A DNA stretch of 64,000 bases from Alphaproteobacteria bacterium (GTDB taxonomy: Bacteria > Pseudomonadota > Alphaproteobacteria > Caulobacterales > Hyphomonadaceae). The notes under the pieces were generated by a model. The model saw only the letters and a list, made by a program, of their open reading frames with translations. It ran no database searches and was not told where the DNA came from. Below are positions 1-8,494 of this stretch, piece after piece (position 1 is the first letter of the stretch; each line of letters begins with the position of its first letter). The position numbers were made by a program, and so were the translations under genes. The stretch spans positions 310,001 to 374,000 of the forward strand of contig JAAEZZ010000001.1 in assembly GCA_018222605.1 (NCBI GenBank), written 5' to 3'.

Positions 1-266
1 GCGCCTGAAAGAACAGCGCCAATGATAAAGCCGACGGGCGCATGCCAGTTGCGGAATGCAATGGCCAGAAGCACCACGACGACAACGCCGACAATGGCAA
101 TGGTTCGGTATTGGCGACCAAGATAGGCGTTTGCGCCTTCCTGAATTGCTTGGGCGATTTCGCGCATTCGCGCATCACCCGACGGGGCCTTCATGATCGA
201 ATTGATCTGAAGCCAGCCATAGAGGACTGACAAGACGCCCGCTGCTAGAGCGAGATAATACCACAT
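1..266 (-). CDS. hppA: Membrane-bound proton-translocating pyrophosphatase, N-terminal part (gene cut by window edge)
   Basis: The gene runs off the left edge; 88 N-terminal codons are visible. HppA couples pyrophosphate hydrolysis to proton (or sodium) export across the inner membrane. The visible part has a first membrane helix (about residues 2-22), then the family-typical stretch MREIAQAIQEGANAYLGRQY, then a second very hydrophobic helix starting TIAIVGVVVVVLLAIAF. The ATG at 266 follows a GGGAGG ribosome site 12 bases upstream and gives the usual short N-terminus. It is the last gene visible in the leftward run accA-thiL-hppA, but a 142-base gap with its own -10-like hexamer suggests separate transcription. 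The ion-specificity residues lie outside the window, so proton versus sodium transport cannot be decided. Confidence 0.88.
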   Translation of the reverse strand, partial: MWYYLALAAGVLSVLYGWLQINSIMKAPSGDARMREIAQAIQEGANAYLGRQYRTIAIVGVVVVVLLAIAFRNWHAPVGFIIGAVLSG

Positions 267-331
267 AGGTTAGGTTTCCTCCCTTAAAAACAGACTTCAA
301 CGCCAGGTTATACCCTGATCATGTACTGCTT

Positions 332-337
332 ATTATA
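332..337 (-). promoter_or_regulatory. Candidate -10 box for hppA
   Basis: Read on the minus strand, the hexamer is a perfect TATAAT about 66 bases upstream of the hppA start. No convincing -35 hexamer lies 16-18 bases further upstream; that stretch is G-rich. The call rests on the -10 match and on its place in the only sizeable gap between thiL and hppA. Confidence 0.35.
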
Positions 338-408
338 GGTATCTAACCTGCCCGCCCCGTTCCTTATAGGCAATATTGCTCGCTTAGAGGGCGAGTCAGC
401 CCAGATCC

Positions 409-1350
409 TCAGCACCCATGCTCAAAGCCGAGGGTTTCTGGGAGGTTAACGGACTCACCCCTCCACAACGCCCGCAAGCCGGGTTCAGCGGTCATTTCGC
501 CGACAATCTCAATGTCCATTACAGACGCAGCGGCGTGAGAGAGGATCTCGTCCCGCTTGTTTTTTTCGGCCGAAAACAGGATTTGATAGTCATCCCCCCA
601 TGTCGTCAGCCGCAGAATTTCGGCCAGATCACGGGAATTCCCCGCGACAGAAATATTTTCGAGATTGATCTCTATCCCGCATCCGGAGGCTTTTGCCATC
701 TGAGCAGCGTCCCCCAGCAGTCCATCCGAGACGTCCATCGCTGCCGAGGCGTGCTGGCCGACTAGGCAGGCAATTCCAGCTGCAGGCAATTGGGGTTCCC
801 GATACGCGGTCATCCATGGGTCTGCCGTCTCGCCCCGTTCCAGCGCATCAAAACCGAGACAGGCGGCACCAATCTGCCCCGTCAGCCAGACATCCTGGCC
901 CGGCCGCGCACCCGCACGGCGCACAGGACTCACCCCCTGGCAAACCCCTGTCAGCGTCAGAGACAGGAACAGGCCCGCAGGCGCCTTCACCGTATCGCCG
1001 CCCAATAGCTGGATGCCATGCGCGGCCAACTCATCCCCGAAGGCCTTGGCGAAGTCCGCAAGGTCAGATTCTGGCCTCTGCTCCGGCCAGCCCAGCGTGA
1101 GCAGCGCCTCAGCAGGCAAGGCCCCCGCAGAATAAGTGTCCGAGACATTCACGCGTACCAGCTTTCGCGCGACAGATTCCAATGGATCATCCACGCGGAA
1201 GTGAACGCCCTCCACCATCGCATCCACGGTGACGACCACAGGTGCGCCACCTGCAGAGCTCAGCTCCGCGACATCATCCATCAGGCCTGCCGCTCCGGAT
1301 GACCGGGCCAGAGGGGCAAAATAGCTGGAGATCCAGTCCTTCTCGGGCAT
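409..1350 (-). CDS. thiL: Thiamine-monophosphate kinase
   Basis: ThiL phosphorylates thiamine monophosphate to the cofactor thiamine diphosphate with ATP in the cytoplasm. The 313-residue product has the usual length and the PurM-like fold signatures: MDDVAEL near residue 24, the VTVDAMVEGVHF strand near 40-51, GIQLLGGDT near 113-121, and AMDVSDGLLGDA near 205-216. Two motifs differ somewhat from the common form: VSDTYSAGA where SDLAAMGA is typical, and WGDDYQILF where GEDYELLF is typical. The metal-binding acidic residues are kept, so I expect an active enzyme. The gene lies 26 bases downstream of accA and is probably co-transcribed with it. Confidence 0.93.
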   Translation of the reverse strand: MPEKDWISSYFAPLARSSGAAGLMDDVAELSSAGGAPVVVTVDAMVEGVHFRVDDPLESVARKLVRVNVSDTYSAGALPAEALLTLGWPEQRPESDLADFAKAFGDELAAHGIQLLGGDTVKAPAGLFLSLTLTGVCQGVSPVRRAGARPGQDVWLTGQIGAACLGFDALERGETADPWMTAYREPQLPAAGIACLVGQHASAAMDVSDGLLGDAAQMAKASGCGIEINLENISVAGNSRDLAEILRLTTWGDDYQILFSAEKNKRDEILSHAAASVMDIEIVGEMTAEPGLRALWRGESVNLPETLGFEHGC

Positions 1351-1376
1351 TTGGTCAGGCCAGCGGGCCTACGGCA

Positions 1377-2336
1377 CTACAGCCCTTCGCGGCCAATGGC
1401 GTAGAAACGCTCCTTGCGTTGGGTGCGCAGCTCAGCCGGGCTCATGCCTTCCAGCTCTTTCAGGGCCGCATCCAGCGCCTTGGCCGCATTTGCCATCGCC
1501 CGTTTCGGATCGCGATGTGCGCCGCCGACAGGCTCCTTCACCACATCATCGATGACCTTCGTCTTCAGCAGGTCCGGCGCGGTGATCTTCATCGCTTCAG
1601 CAGCATCCTTGGCCTTGCCGGCATCACGATACAGGATGGACGCGCAGCCTTCCGGAGAGATCACGGAATAGATGGCATGCTCCATCATCAGCACCTTGTT
1701 GGCCGCAGCAATACCGATTGCGCCGCCAGACATGCCTTCGCCAATGATCAGCGTGACGAAGGGAACGCCCAAGGATAGGCCGCGCTGCGTGCCGCGGGCA
1801 ATGGCTTCTGCCTGGCCACGCTCTTCACCGCCCTTCCCGGGATAGGCGCCTTGCGTATCCGGGAAGCTGAGCACCGGCAGGTCGAATTTCTCGGCCAGGT
1901 CCATCAGGCGCACTGCCTTACGGTAGCCTTCGGGGTGCGCCATGCCGAAATTGTGCTTCAGGCGCTTCTCGATGGTGCGACCCTTCTCGTGGCCCATGAT
2001 GACAACAGGACGGCCCTTGAAGCGCGCAAGACCGCCAACAATGGCGTCGTCATTGCCGTAGACACGGTCGCCCGCCAGTTCTTCGAAATCTTCGAAGACG
2101 TTCTCAATGAAATCAGAGAAATGCGGACGATCCGGATGCCGGGCCACCTGGGTTTTGCGCCATGCGTTCAGATCCTTGTACAGGTCCTTCAGCTGCTTGG
2201 TGGACTTGGCCTTCAGCTTTGTCAGCTCGTCCTTGATTGACGGACCATCCTTGCTGGCGGCAAGGGCCTCCAGTTCGGAAATCTTCGCGTCCAGCTCCGC
2301 AATGGGCTTTTCGAAGTCGAGATATGTCATGCTCAT
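1377..2336 (-). CDS. accA: Acetyl-CoA carboxylase, carboxyltransferase subunit alpha
   Basis: AccA is the alpha subunit of the carboxyltransferase that makes malonyl-CoA, the first committed step of fatty acid synthesis and the extender supply for the polyketide synthases elsewhere in this window. The 319 residues match the family length. An N-terminal helical stretch (FEKPIAELDAKISELEAL) precedes the crotonase-like core with GHEKGR, FGMAHPEGYRKA, FPDTQGAYPG and GEGMSGGAIG. The ATG at 2336 fits the family; ATG codons at 2342 and earlier would only add a couple of residues. It sits 47 bases downstream of tadC with no visible terminator between, so read-through from the pilus operon is possible. 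Confidence 0.96.
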   Translation of the reverse strand: MSMTYLDFEKPIAELDAKISELEALAASKDGPSIKDELTKLKAKSTKQLKDLYKDLNAWRKTQVARHPDRPHFSDFIENVFEDFEELAGDRVYGNDDAIVGGLARFKGRPVVIMGHEKGRTIEKRLKHNFGMAHPEGYRKAVRLMDLAEKFDLPVLSFPDTQGAYPGKGGEERGQAEAIARGTQRGLSLGVPFVTLIIGEGMSGGAIGIAAANKVLMMEHAIYSVISPEGCASILYRDAGKAKDAAEAMKITAPDLLKTKVIDDVVKEPVGGAHRDPKRAMANAAKALDAALKELEGMSPAELRTQRKERFYAIGREGL

Positions 2337-2383
2337 GGGCCATAGTTAGCAATGCCAGGCTGACTCGCCTAGCAAGGATTTCA

Positions 2384-3304
2384 CTAAAACACGCCTTGCA
2401 TCTTTACGATGGCAGGCAGGGTCAACACCCCCATAAGTACCGGAAACACAAAGAAAATCAAAGGCAGGGTCATTTTCGCCGGCAAAGCCATGGCTTTCTC
2501 TTCTGCAACGAGGATGCGGCGCTGGCGCATATCAGCCGAAAATATTCGCAGGGTCTGCCCCAGACTCGTCCCCATTTCCTCGGCCTGACGCAGCATTGTG
2601 GCTAGCGATCCGGCCTCTTCGATGGCCATCCGGTCGGCAAAGGCACGCCAGGCATTCTTGCGCGGCTTGCCCGCTCTTAGTTCCAGAGAGAGCGTGCGCA
2701 TATAGCTCGAAATGATCGGATGGCGCGTTTCCAGTTCTTCCCCGACCCGCTGTACGGACGCATCCAGGCTGAGGCCCGCCTCAACACAGGCCACCATCAG
2801 ATCCATCATGTCCGGGAACCCGGCAGAGCACATCTGCTCGCGCTGCTTTGCCTTGTTGGAGAGATAGAAGTCTGGCGCCAACAACCCGGCGATCACCACT
2901 CCGATGGCAATCATCAGCATCATCATGCCGGACAGGTTCAGATAGGGCAGCGCGAACACCAGCATGATAGGCGGCACGACAAGACACAGCAGCCGCGCCA
3001 CGTAATAGCGCGCCACGGCATTGGGCCCAGTAAAGCCCGCCTTGTTGAGCTTGCCCCGCACCGCGCTGACGGCCTCTTCATTCTGTGGGGTCGCCTTGTT
3101 GGCCAGCCCGATGACGGCACGGCCAATACGGCTCTCATTGCGCGGCGCATCCTCGCGCGGGCGGGAATCTCGGCGCTCCAGACGACGCTCCAGATCTTCC
3201 TTGGCGCGCCAGCTGCGCACGAAAGCCAGAATGGCAGGCAAAGCCAGGAATCCGGCAAGCGCCAGCATGACAATAGGGATAAGGGTGGCGAGAGAAAGGC
3301 TCAT
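2384..3304 (-). CDS. tadC: Tad pilus inner-membrane platform protein TadC
   Basis: This is a type II secretion F-domain protein that, with TadB, forms the inner-membrane platform of the Flp/Tad pilus machine driven by CpaF. The 306 residues have an N-terminal membrane helix (about 5-28), a charged arginine-rich cytoplasmic loop (about 30-60), paired helices near 105-150, a conserved GLSLDASVQRVGEE segment near 178-191, and C-terminal helices (MTLPLIFFVFPVLMGVLTL). It is the last pilus gene of the operon and starts 13 bases after tadB stops. Size and order (tadB then tadC) are typical of alphaproteobacterial loci. Confidence 0.9.
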   Translation of the reverse strand: MSLSLATLIPIVMLALAGFLALPAILAFVRSWRAKEDLERRLERRDSRPREDAPRNESRIGRAVIGLANKATPQNEEAVSAVRGKLNKAGFTGPNAVARYYVARLLCLVVPPIMLVFALPYLNLSGMMMLMIAIGVVIAGLLAPDFYLSNKAKQREQMCSAGFPDMMDLMVACVEAGLSLDASVQRVGEELETRHPIISSYMRTLSLELRAGKPRKNAWRAFADRMAIEEAGSLATMLRQAEEMGTSLGQTLRIFSADMRQRRILVAEEKAMALPAKMTLPLIFFVFPVLMGVLTLPAIVKMQGVF

Positions 3305-3317
3305 CTGTCTTCCTCCC

Positions 3318-4301
3318 CTACATCTTGAAATTGATCATTTTGCGCATGACCAGATTTCCAATCGCCATCCAGACGAAGAGAGCCGGAAAGGCAATCTTGA
3401 TCAGCGGATCGTCGATCACATCGCCATAGAATTCCGGGCGCAACGTATGGATTGCCCCCATCACCATGAAGGGTGCCGCCGTCAGGATCATGGCAGAGAC
3501 ACGCCCCTCGGACGAAGCCGCCTTGACCTTCAGACGCATGGTCTGACGTTCACGGATGGTTGTGGTATTTGCTTTCAGCAATTCGCACAGATTGCCTCCC
3601 GTCCGCTCCTGCAGGCGCACCGTTGCCGAGAACAGCTCGACATCAGGATCCCCTGCCCGGATCGCCATGCGTTGCACGGCATTGGTCAGCGACATACCGT
3701 AGGAAACCTCATCCGCCGCCATGCCGAATTCCGTGCCGATCGGGTCCGGCATCTCGCGCGCCACCAGCGCCACAGCTGTGGCAACAGGGTGGCCTGCCTC
3801 AAGGCTGCGGCAGACAATCTGCAGCGCATCCGGCAATTGCTGGGACAGCTTTTTCATGCGCCGCCCTGCTACGAATTTAAGCCCGATAATAGGGCCCACC
3901 ATAAAAACGACCAGCGCAATCCCTGCAGCGATGGGCCAACCACCAACGAAACGGATATAGGCGAACGCAGCAATCGCGCCCGCTATCGCAGCCATGCCAA
4001 ACCAGCGCACCGGCTGGAACGGCAAACCGGACTGCACCGCCAACTGATTGAACCATTGCACGGGCATCGACAGATTGCCGTCCTTGTCGAGTCCCCGGCT
4101 CTTGCGGAGCTCGATCATGGCTTCATTGCTACTCTCAAAGCGTTCCTTGAACTGAAGTCTTCTGTTCACGATGCGGTGAGTCTGCGCATTCGTGACCAGG
4201 CCCACCACAGACTGGATCGCAAGAAAAATTGCCCCCATCGCCATTACGGCAGGGATCACGAGAACCATGCTGATATTGGAGAGGTCAGGCAGTGAAGGCA
4301 A
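3318..4301 (-). CDS. tadB: Tad pilus inner-membrane platform protein TadB
   Basis: TadB is the second F-domain platform protein of the Flp pilus assembly machine. The 327-residue product has an N-terminal helix (VLVIPAVMAMGAIFLAIQSVVGLV), a central pair of helices near residues 105-145, the F-domain signature LPDALQIVCRSLEAGHP near 160-176 followed by a helical cytoplasmic part rich in charged residues (TVRLQERTGGNLCELL), and C-terminal helices. It lies 12 bases downstream of cpaF and immediately upstream of tadC, the standard order. Confidence 0.9.
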   Translation of the reverse strand: MPSLPDLSNISMVLVIPAVMAMGAIFLAIQSVVGLVTNAQTHRIVNRRLQFKERFESSNEAMIELRKSRGLDKDGNLSMPVQWFNQLAVQSGLPFQPVRWFGMAAIAGAIAAFAYIRFVGGWPIAAGIALVVFMVGPIIGLKFVAGRRMKKLSQQLPDALQIVCRSLEAGHPVATAVALVAREMPDPIGTEFGMAADEVSYGMSLTNAVQRMAIRAGDPDVELFSATVRLQERTGGNLCELLKANTTTIRERQTMRLKVKAASSEGRVSAMILTAAPFMVMGAIHTLRPEFYGDVIDDPLIKIAFPALFVWMAIGNLVMRKMINFKM

Positions 4302-4313
4302 ATCGATGGGCCC

Positions 4314-5714
4314 TTAGAAACGGGTTGAAGGATCAAACAGACCAGCTGGCATGTACACGCCGCGGCGTTCCATCTCATCCAGGAATTGCGGGCGAAGGCC
4401 GGTCGCGGCGAAATGGCCGAGCACTTTGCCTTCATCGGTGGTGCCAGTGCGCTCAAACCGGAAGATCTCCTGCATCTGCACAACAGCGCCTTCCATGCCG
4501 GTAATTTCGGCAATGGACACCACCTTCCGGGAACCATCCGACAGGCGCGTTGCCTGAACGATGAAGTTCACCGCAGATGCAATCTGTCCACGGATGGCCT
4601 CTTCTGAGATTTTCATTCCGCCCATCATCACCATCTGTTCCAGACGGGTCAGGGCATCGCGCGGATTGTTGGCGTGGATCGTCGCCATGGAGCCTTCATG
4701 GCCGGTATTCATGGCCTGCAGCATGTCGAACGCCTCCTCAGATCGCACCTCGCCCAGGATCACCCGGTCAGGACGCATCCGCAGCGCGTTCTTGACCAGC
4801 TCCCGCTGACGGATCTCGCCCTTGCCCTCAATATTCGGCGGACGGGTTTCCATGCGCGCGACATGGGGCTGTTGCAACTGAAGCTCAGCGGCATCTTCAA
4901 TCGTGATAAGACGCTCATCCGGGCTGATCGCAGAGGACAGCGCGTTCAAAAGTGTTGTCTTGCCGGAGCCTGTACCGCCGGAAATCACCGTTGAAGCCCG
5001 ACACTTTACGGCGCCCAGAATGAAGTCTGCAACAGGTTGCGGAATGGCACCGAAGCCCACCAGTTTTTCCATGGTCAGCGGAGATTTCGAGAACTTTCGA
5101 ATGGAAACCAAAGGACCATCAATAGCGATGGGAGACACTGCAGCGTTCACACGGCTGCCATCCAGCAACCGCGCATCAACCAGCGGCTGGCTTTCATCCA
5201 CCCGGCGGCCCACCGCAGACACAATCCGCTGCACAATGCGCAGCAAATGGTCATTGTCCGCAAAGCGCACAGGTGCAATCTGCAGCTTGCCGTGGCGCTC
5301 GACATATACCTGATTGCAGCCATTGATCAGGATATCCGCGATGGAATCGTCCTTGAGCAGAGGCTCAATCGGGCCCAGGCCTGTCATCTCGTCCATCACA
5401 GCGTCGGCAAAGCTTGCCTCTTCCGCAGCGGACATTGCCATGTCTTCCTTCTTGATGATCTCTGACACGATGCCCCGCACGCGGCGGCGCATGGTCTCGT
5501 CATCCAGCTTGTCGAGTGCGGAAAGGTCCAGTTCGTCGATCAGCTTGGCATGAATGCGCAGTTTCGCATCCAGTTGATCAAAGCCTTTCGTGTCATTTGA
5601 CGGGACAGGCACGGGCTGAACAGGCTTCGGCGCAGCAACAGGCGTCACCACCTGCGTCTGCGTAACAGTTTCCTCGGGCTTGCTGCCCCCGCCGGAGAAT
5701 CCAAATCGGCTCAT
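4314..5714 (-). CDS. cpaF: Pilus assembly ATPase CpaF (TadA)
   Basis: CpaF is the hexameric secretion ATPase that powers assembly and probably retraction of the Flp pilus at the cytoplasmic face. The 466-residue protein has a proline-rich N-terminal linker, an N-terminal domain with GLGPIEPLLKDDSIADILING near 112-132, the Walker A GGTGSGKTTLLNAL near 245-258, the Asp box around ITIEDAAELQL, Walker B VILGEVRSEEAFDMLQAMN and the His box HEGSMATIHAN. All nucleotide-binding motifs look intact. Its ATG overlaps the cpaE stop as ATGA, indicating translational coupling. Confidence 0.95.
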   Translation of the reverse strand: MSRFGFSGGGSKPEETVTQTQVVTPVAAPKPVQPVPVPSNDTKGFDQLDAKLRIHAKLIDELDLSALDKLDDETMRRRVRGIVSEIIKKEDMAMSAAEEASFADAVMDEMTGLGPIEPLLKDDSIADILINGCNQVYVERHGKLQIAPVRFADNDHLLRIVQRIVSAVGRRVDESQPLVDARLLDGSRVNAAVSPIAIDGPLVSIRKFSKSPLTMEKLVGFGAIPQPVADFILGAVKCRASTVISGGTGSGKTTLLNALSSAISPDERLITIEDAAELQLQQPHVARMETRPPNIEGKGEIRQRELVKNALRMRPDRVILGEVRSEEAFDMLQAMNTGHEGSMATIHANNPRDALTRLEQMVMMGGMKISEEAIRGQIASAVNFIVQATRLSDGSRKVVSIAEITGMEGAVVQMQEIFRFERTGTTDEGKVLGHFAATGLRPQFLDEMERRGVYMPAGLFDPSTRF

Positions 5715-6925
5715 TTTGCGCGCCTCTTACCTGACATGTTCGCCTCTGCCGTCACACCTTCAGGCAGCAGGAAGTCCACAAAGCTTGCGACATCGGCCAC
5801 CAGCGCGCTCTTCGGCTTCACGTCGGCGATGGGCTTGCCCAGATTGACAGCCGTGCGCGCGGCGTCCCAGTCAGAGGTAATCGTCGCGTCGATTTTACGA
5901 TCGATGGCTTTCTCGGCCTTGTCGACGGCAAACTCCGCACGGAAGCGCTTTTTCGGGAACATCCGGTTGAGCACCAGCTTGGCCTTGCCGGCATCACCGC
6001 GCAGGATATCCACTTCGCGTGCCATGTCGGCCGCAGCGTGAAGACTTGGCACAGTCAGCTCACTGATGATGATCGCTTCGTCGACGGCGCCCAGAACCGG
6101 CTTGGTCCATGGCATCATGTGACGGGGCATGTCCACAAGCACATACTGAAACTCTGCGCATGCAACATCCAGAAGGCGCAGAATGGCCGCCTCATTGCCC
6201 AGCGCGTCAGCATCCGGATTGCGCGGCGCTGTGATAACAGACACGCCATCAGGATGCTCATAGCACCAGGCAGCCAGCAGGCGTGCATCAAGACGTTCTG
6301 GCGCAGCCGACAATGCAGGCAAGTCCAGCTTCGGCACGGCCTCCAGAAATGAACTCGTCATGCCGTCCGCCAAATTCAGGTCAACCAGGCAGACTTTGGC
6401 CCCGCGTACTTTCTCCGCTATGGCAAATGCACTCTCGATGGCCATCGTAGTGACCCCCGCACCTCCGACAGCGCCGCGGAATGCCCAGCAGACCGCGGAG
6501 GGGCGCACATCACTGCCTTGCTCTGCTTTCTCCGCCGTCTCTTTCAGCCGCTCGACCGCCTCAACAATATCGGAGGCTTGCGCAGATATAGGCAAGATGT
6601 CTGAAGCGCCCAGCTTCATCAGGGCCCGAACGATATGCACAGGCAGATTGTCGGAGACCATCAGGACGGCCGTGTCCGGTTGTTCCACGGCAAGGCCCAG
6701 CACAATCTGCTCTACACCCGCAACGCCATGCTCCAGCAAGAGAAGCGCGCCGCCATAGGCCTGCACGGCTTTGGCAGGCTCCATCTGGGACAGATCAACC
6801 ACATCGCGGCAGACCGTGCGCAATTGCGCCATGCGCTCTGGCCCCGCCAGCGCGGCAATCGCCGGGATCTGACGCAAGGGCGCAGAGCCACCTTCACCGT
6901 CCAGTTTTCTTGCTGCCGCTGACAT
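5711..6925 (-). CDS. cpaE: Pilus assembly protein CpaE (TadZ), ParA/MinD-like localisation factor
   Basis: CpaE/TadZ proteins direct the Tad machine to its site in the cell, in Caulobacter to the pole. The 404-residue product has an N-terminal receiver-like domain (about 1-125) that lacks a clear phosphoacceptor aspartate, then a MinD/ParA-type domain from about residue 145. The P-loop region reads RGAVGGAGVTT. The signature lysine of the deviant Walker motif (KGG) and the usual GK lysine are both absent, so nucleotide hydrolysis is doubtful; loss of the GK lysine is usual in TadZ, loss of both less so. Its start shares the A of TGATG with the upstream small gene's stop, and a GGGAGGGAG ribosome site precedes it. 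Confidence 0.85.
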   Translation of the reverse strand: MSAAARKLDGEGGSAPLRQIPAIAALAGPERMAQLRTVCRDVVDLSQMEPAKAVQAYGGALLLLEHGVAGVEQIVLGLAVEQPDTAVLMVSDNLPVHIVRALMKLGASDILPISAQASDIVEAVERLKETAEKAEQGSDVRPSAVCWAFRGAVGGAGVTTMAIESAFAIAEKVRGAKVCLVDLNLADGMTSSFLEAVPKLDLPALSAAPERLDARLLAAWCYEHPDGVSVITAPRNPDADALGNEAAILRLLDVACAEFQYVLVDMPRHMMPWTKPVLGAVDEAIIISELTVPSLHAAADMAREVDILRGDAGKAKLVLNRMFPKKRFRAEFAVDKAEKAIDRKIDATITSDWDAARTAVNLGKPIADVKPKSALVADVASFVDFLLPEGVTAEANMSGKRRAK

Positions 6926-7194
6926 CAGCTCCCTCCCGTTGAGCCGGACGATGCCTGACGCAGTTCCTTCGTCTTGCCCTCATTCAGCGCCTTCACGGCC
7001 TGTGCCGCACGAACGCCAGATGTGGATTCAACGGCTTTTGAATTTGGCAGGGCAACATCACGAACGGCCTGTATGGCGATGTTGTCAGCGGTCGCCTGAC
7101 CCAAAATATAACCTTCCTGCTGCTCCTGCGTGGCACAGGCCGCAGGCAGGCAGATGACAGCGATTAGCCCCAAAGCTCTTGATACGGTTTTCAT
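6925..7194 (-). CDS. Short CpaD-like lipoprotein in the pilus operon
   Basis: An 89-residue protein between the secretin gene and cpaE, the slot where cpaD normally sits. It has a signal sequence (MKTVSRALGLIAVICLPAAC) with a weak lipobox LPAAC that puts cysteine at residue 20. The remaining 69 residues resemble only the C-terminal end of CpaD: ADNIAIQAVRDVALPN followed by GVRAAQAVKALNEGKT, comparable to the NLAAxVADPRDLV and DAARRxxxxEKYRxGE ends of the family. Typical CpaD is about 200 residues. I infer a much reduced CpaD, an outer-membrane pilotin-like partner of the secretin; a different small lipoprotein is possible. A GAGGGTCGAGAG ribosome region precedes the ATG. Confidence 0.65.
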   Translation of the reverse strand: MKTVSRALGLIAVICLPAACATQEQQEGYILGQATADNIAIQAVRDVALPNSKAVESTSGVRAAQAVKALNEGKTKELRQASSGSTGGS

Positions 7195-7204
7195 CTCTCG
7201 ACCC

Positions 7205-8494
7205 TCAATTCACGACCGACGGCACAGTTGTCTTATTCAGCAGAAACAGCTCGGAATCGCTCGGCTCTGCGAAGGCTTGCAGAGGATTGGAGAGAAGTTC
7301 CGGATGCGCAGCAGGCTGCACCATTCGCGGGATAATGATGATCACCAGTTCGCTCTCATTGCGCTGATAGCGCTTAGAAGAGAACAGCGCTCCCAGCACA
7401 GGCACATTGCCCAGCCAGGGCGTCTGGCGCACATCATTGGAATAGTCATTCTGCAGCAGTCCGGCGATCGCAAAGGCCTGCCCGTCATGAAGTTCAACGG
7501 TTGTGTCTGCACGGCGCACGGAAATTCCGGGAATTTCGATGTTAGACGCGCGAATACCATTCGCCCTGTCCAGCTGCGACACTTCCGGCCGCACGCGCAG
7601 ATTCACCAGCCCATCCCCCAGCACCGTGGGAGTAAAGTCCAAGCTCACGCCGAACTTTTTGAACTCGACAGTGATCTCGCCATTACTGGTCGCCACCGGG
7701 ATCGGGAATTCGCCTCCGGCCAGGAAGCTGGCTGTATCACCGGAAAGCGCCACCAGGTTCGGCTCTGCCAGTGTACGGATTATACCCTTGGATTCCAATG
7801 CGCGCAGCTGAATGTCGATATTTTCGCCGCCCACATTGGTGAACAAGGCAATCGTCTTGGACGCCAAGCCTGAAATCGAGCCGGACTCTGTTGACGTGTA
7901 AACATCTCTGGCATCAATCGTGTTGCCAAAGCCGATTTCCTTTACCGCTGTACGGCTGGCCTCAAGAAAGCGCACTTCCAGCAGCACCTGCTGGCTCTGC
8001 CCGACCGACAGGCCATTGGCGACACCGCCCGGCACATAGCGCTCAGCAAGCTGCACCGCCATTTCGGCTGCTGCAGCCGTGGTCAGCTTGCCATCCAGAA
8101 ACACCCCATCATGCACGGGGTAGACGGAAATATCCTCACCGGGCAGAAGATTGCCAAGATCACTGCGCAACTCATCCAGGCTGAGTTCAACCTCAACGTC
8201 GATCAGTTCGGAAATTTCGCCTTCGTCATTGTAAATCAGGACGGTTGTGGAGCCCGGCACCTTGCCGCGTAGAAAAAATGAACGATTGGAGGTCGCCATG
8301 GCTTCGGCAATTTCAGGGTCTGCCACGACCAGCGTGGCAAATGCTTCATCTGCCTCAATCACTGCAGAACGTCCCTTTTCCAGCACCAGAATTTGCGCCT
8401 CGGGCGCGGAGGTGCGTTCTGTCCACGCAAAGGCAGGTGCAGACAGGCTCAAACACGCTAGAGCGCAGATGGCGGTACGCATCAGACCAGTCAT
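7205..8494 (-). CDS. cpaC: Pilus outer-membrane secretin CpaC (RcpA)
   Basis: CpaC forms the outer-membrane pore through which the Flp pilus emerges. The 429-residue protein has a signal peptide ending SAPAFA (about 1-23), an N-terminal secretin-associated domain with the VLEKGRSAVIEADEAFATLVVADPEIAE stretch near 34-61, a BON-like linker, and the C-terminal secretin domain with VRRADTTVELHDGQAFAIAGLL and TPWLGNVPVLGALFSS, which are hallmark type II/III secretin sequences. It is at the short end for the family, which often reaches 480-550 residues. Its ATG overlaps the cpaB stop as TGATG. Confidence 0.93.
   Translation of the reverse strand: MTGLMRTAICALACLSLSAPAFAWTERTSAPEAQILVLEKGRSAVIEADEAFATLVVADPEIAEAMATSNRSFFLRGKVPGSTTVLIYNDEGEISELIDVEVELSLDELRSDLGNLLPGEDISVYPVHDGVFLDGKLTTAAAAEMAVQLAERYVPGGVANGLSVGQSQQVLLEVRFLEASRTAVKEIGFGNTIDARDVYTSTESGSISGLASKTIALFTNVGGENIDIQLRALESKGIIRTLAEPNLVALSGDTASFLAGGEFPIPVATSNGEITVEFKKFGVSLDFTPTVLGDGLVNLRVRPEVSQLDRANGIRASNIEIPGISVRRADTTVELHDGQAFAIAGLLQNDYSNDVRQTPWLGNVPVLGALFSSKRYQRNESELVIIIIPRMVQPAAHPELLSNPLQAFAEPSDSELFLLNKTTVPSVVN

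Noticed and set aside
267-408. Terminator after thiL
   Set aside because: A short CTCGC/GCGAG repeat is present near 380, but it has no T-run and is too weak to call.
3021-4295. 424-codon open frame on the plus strand
   Set aside because: Antisense to tadB and tadC; the translation is His/Arg-rich without any membrane or enzyme pattern.
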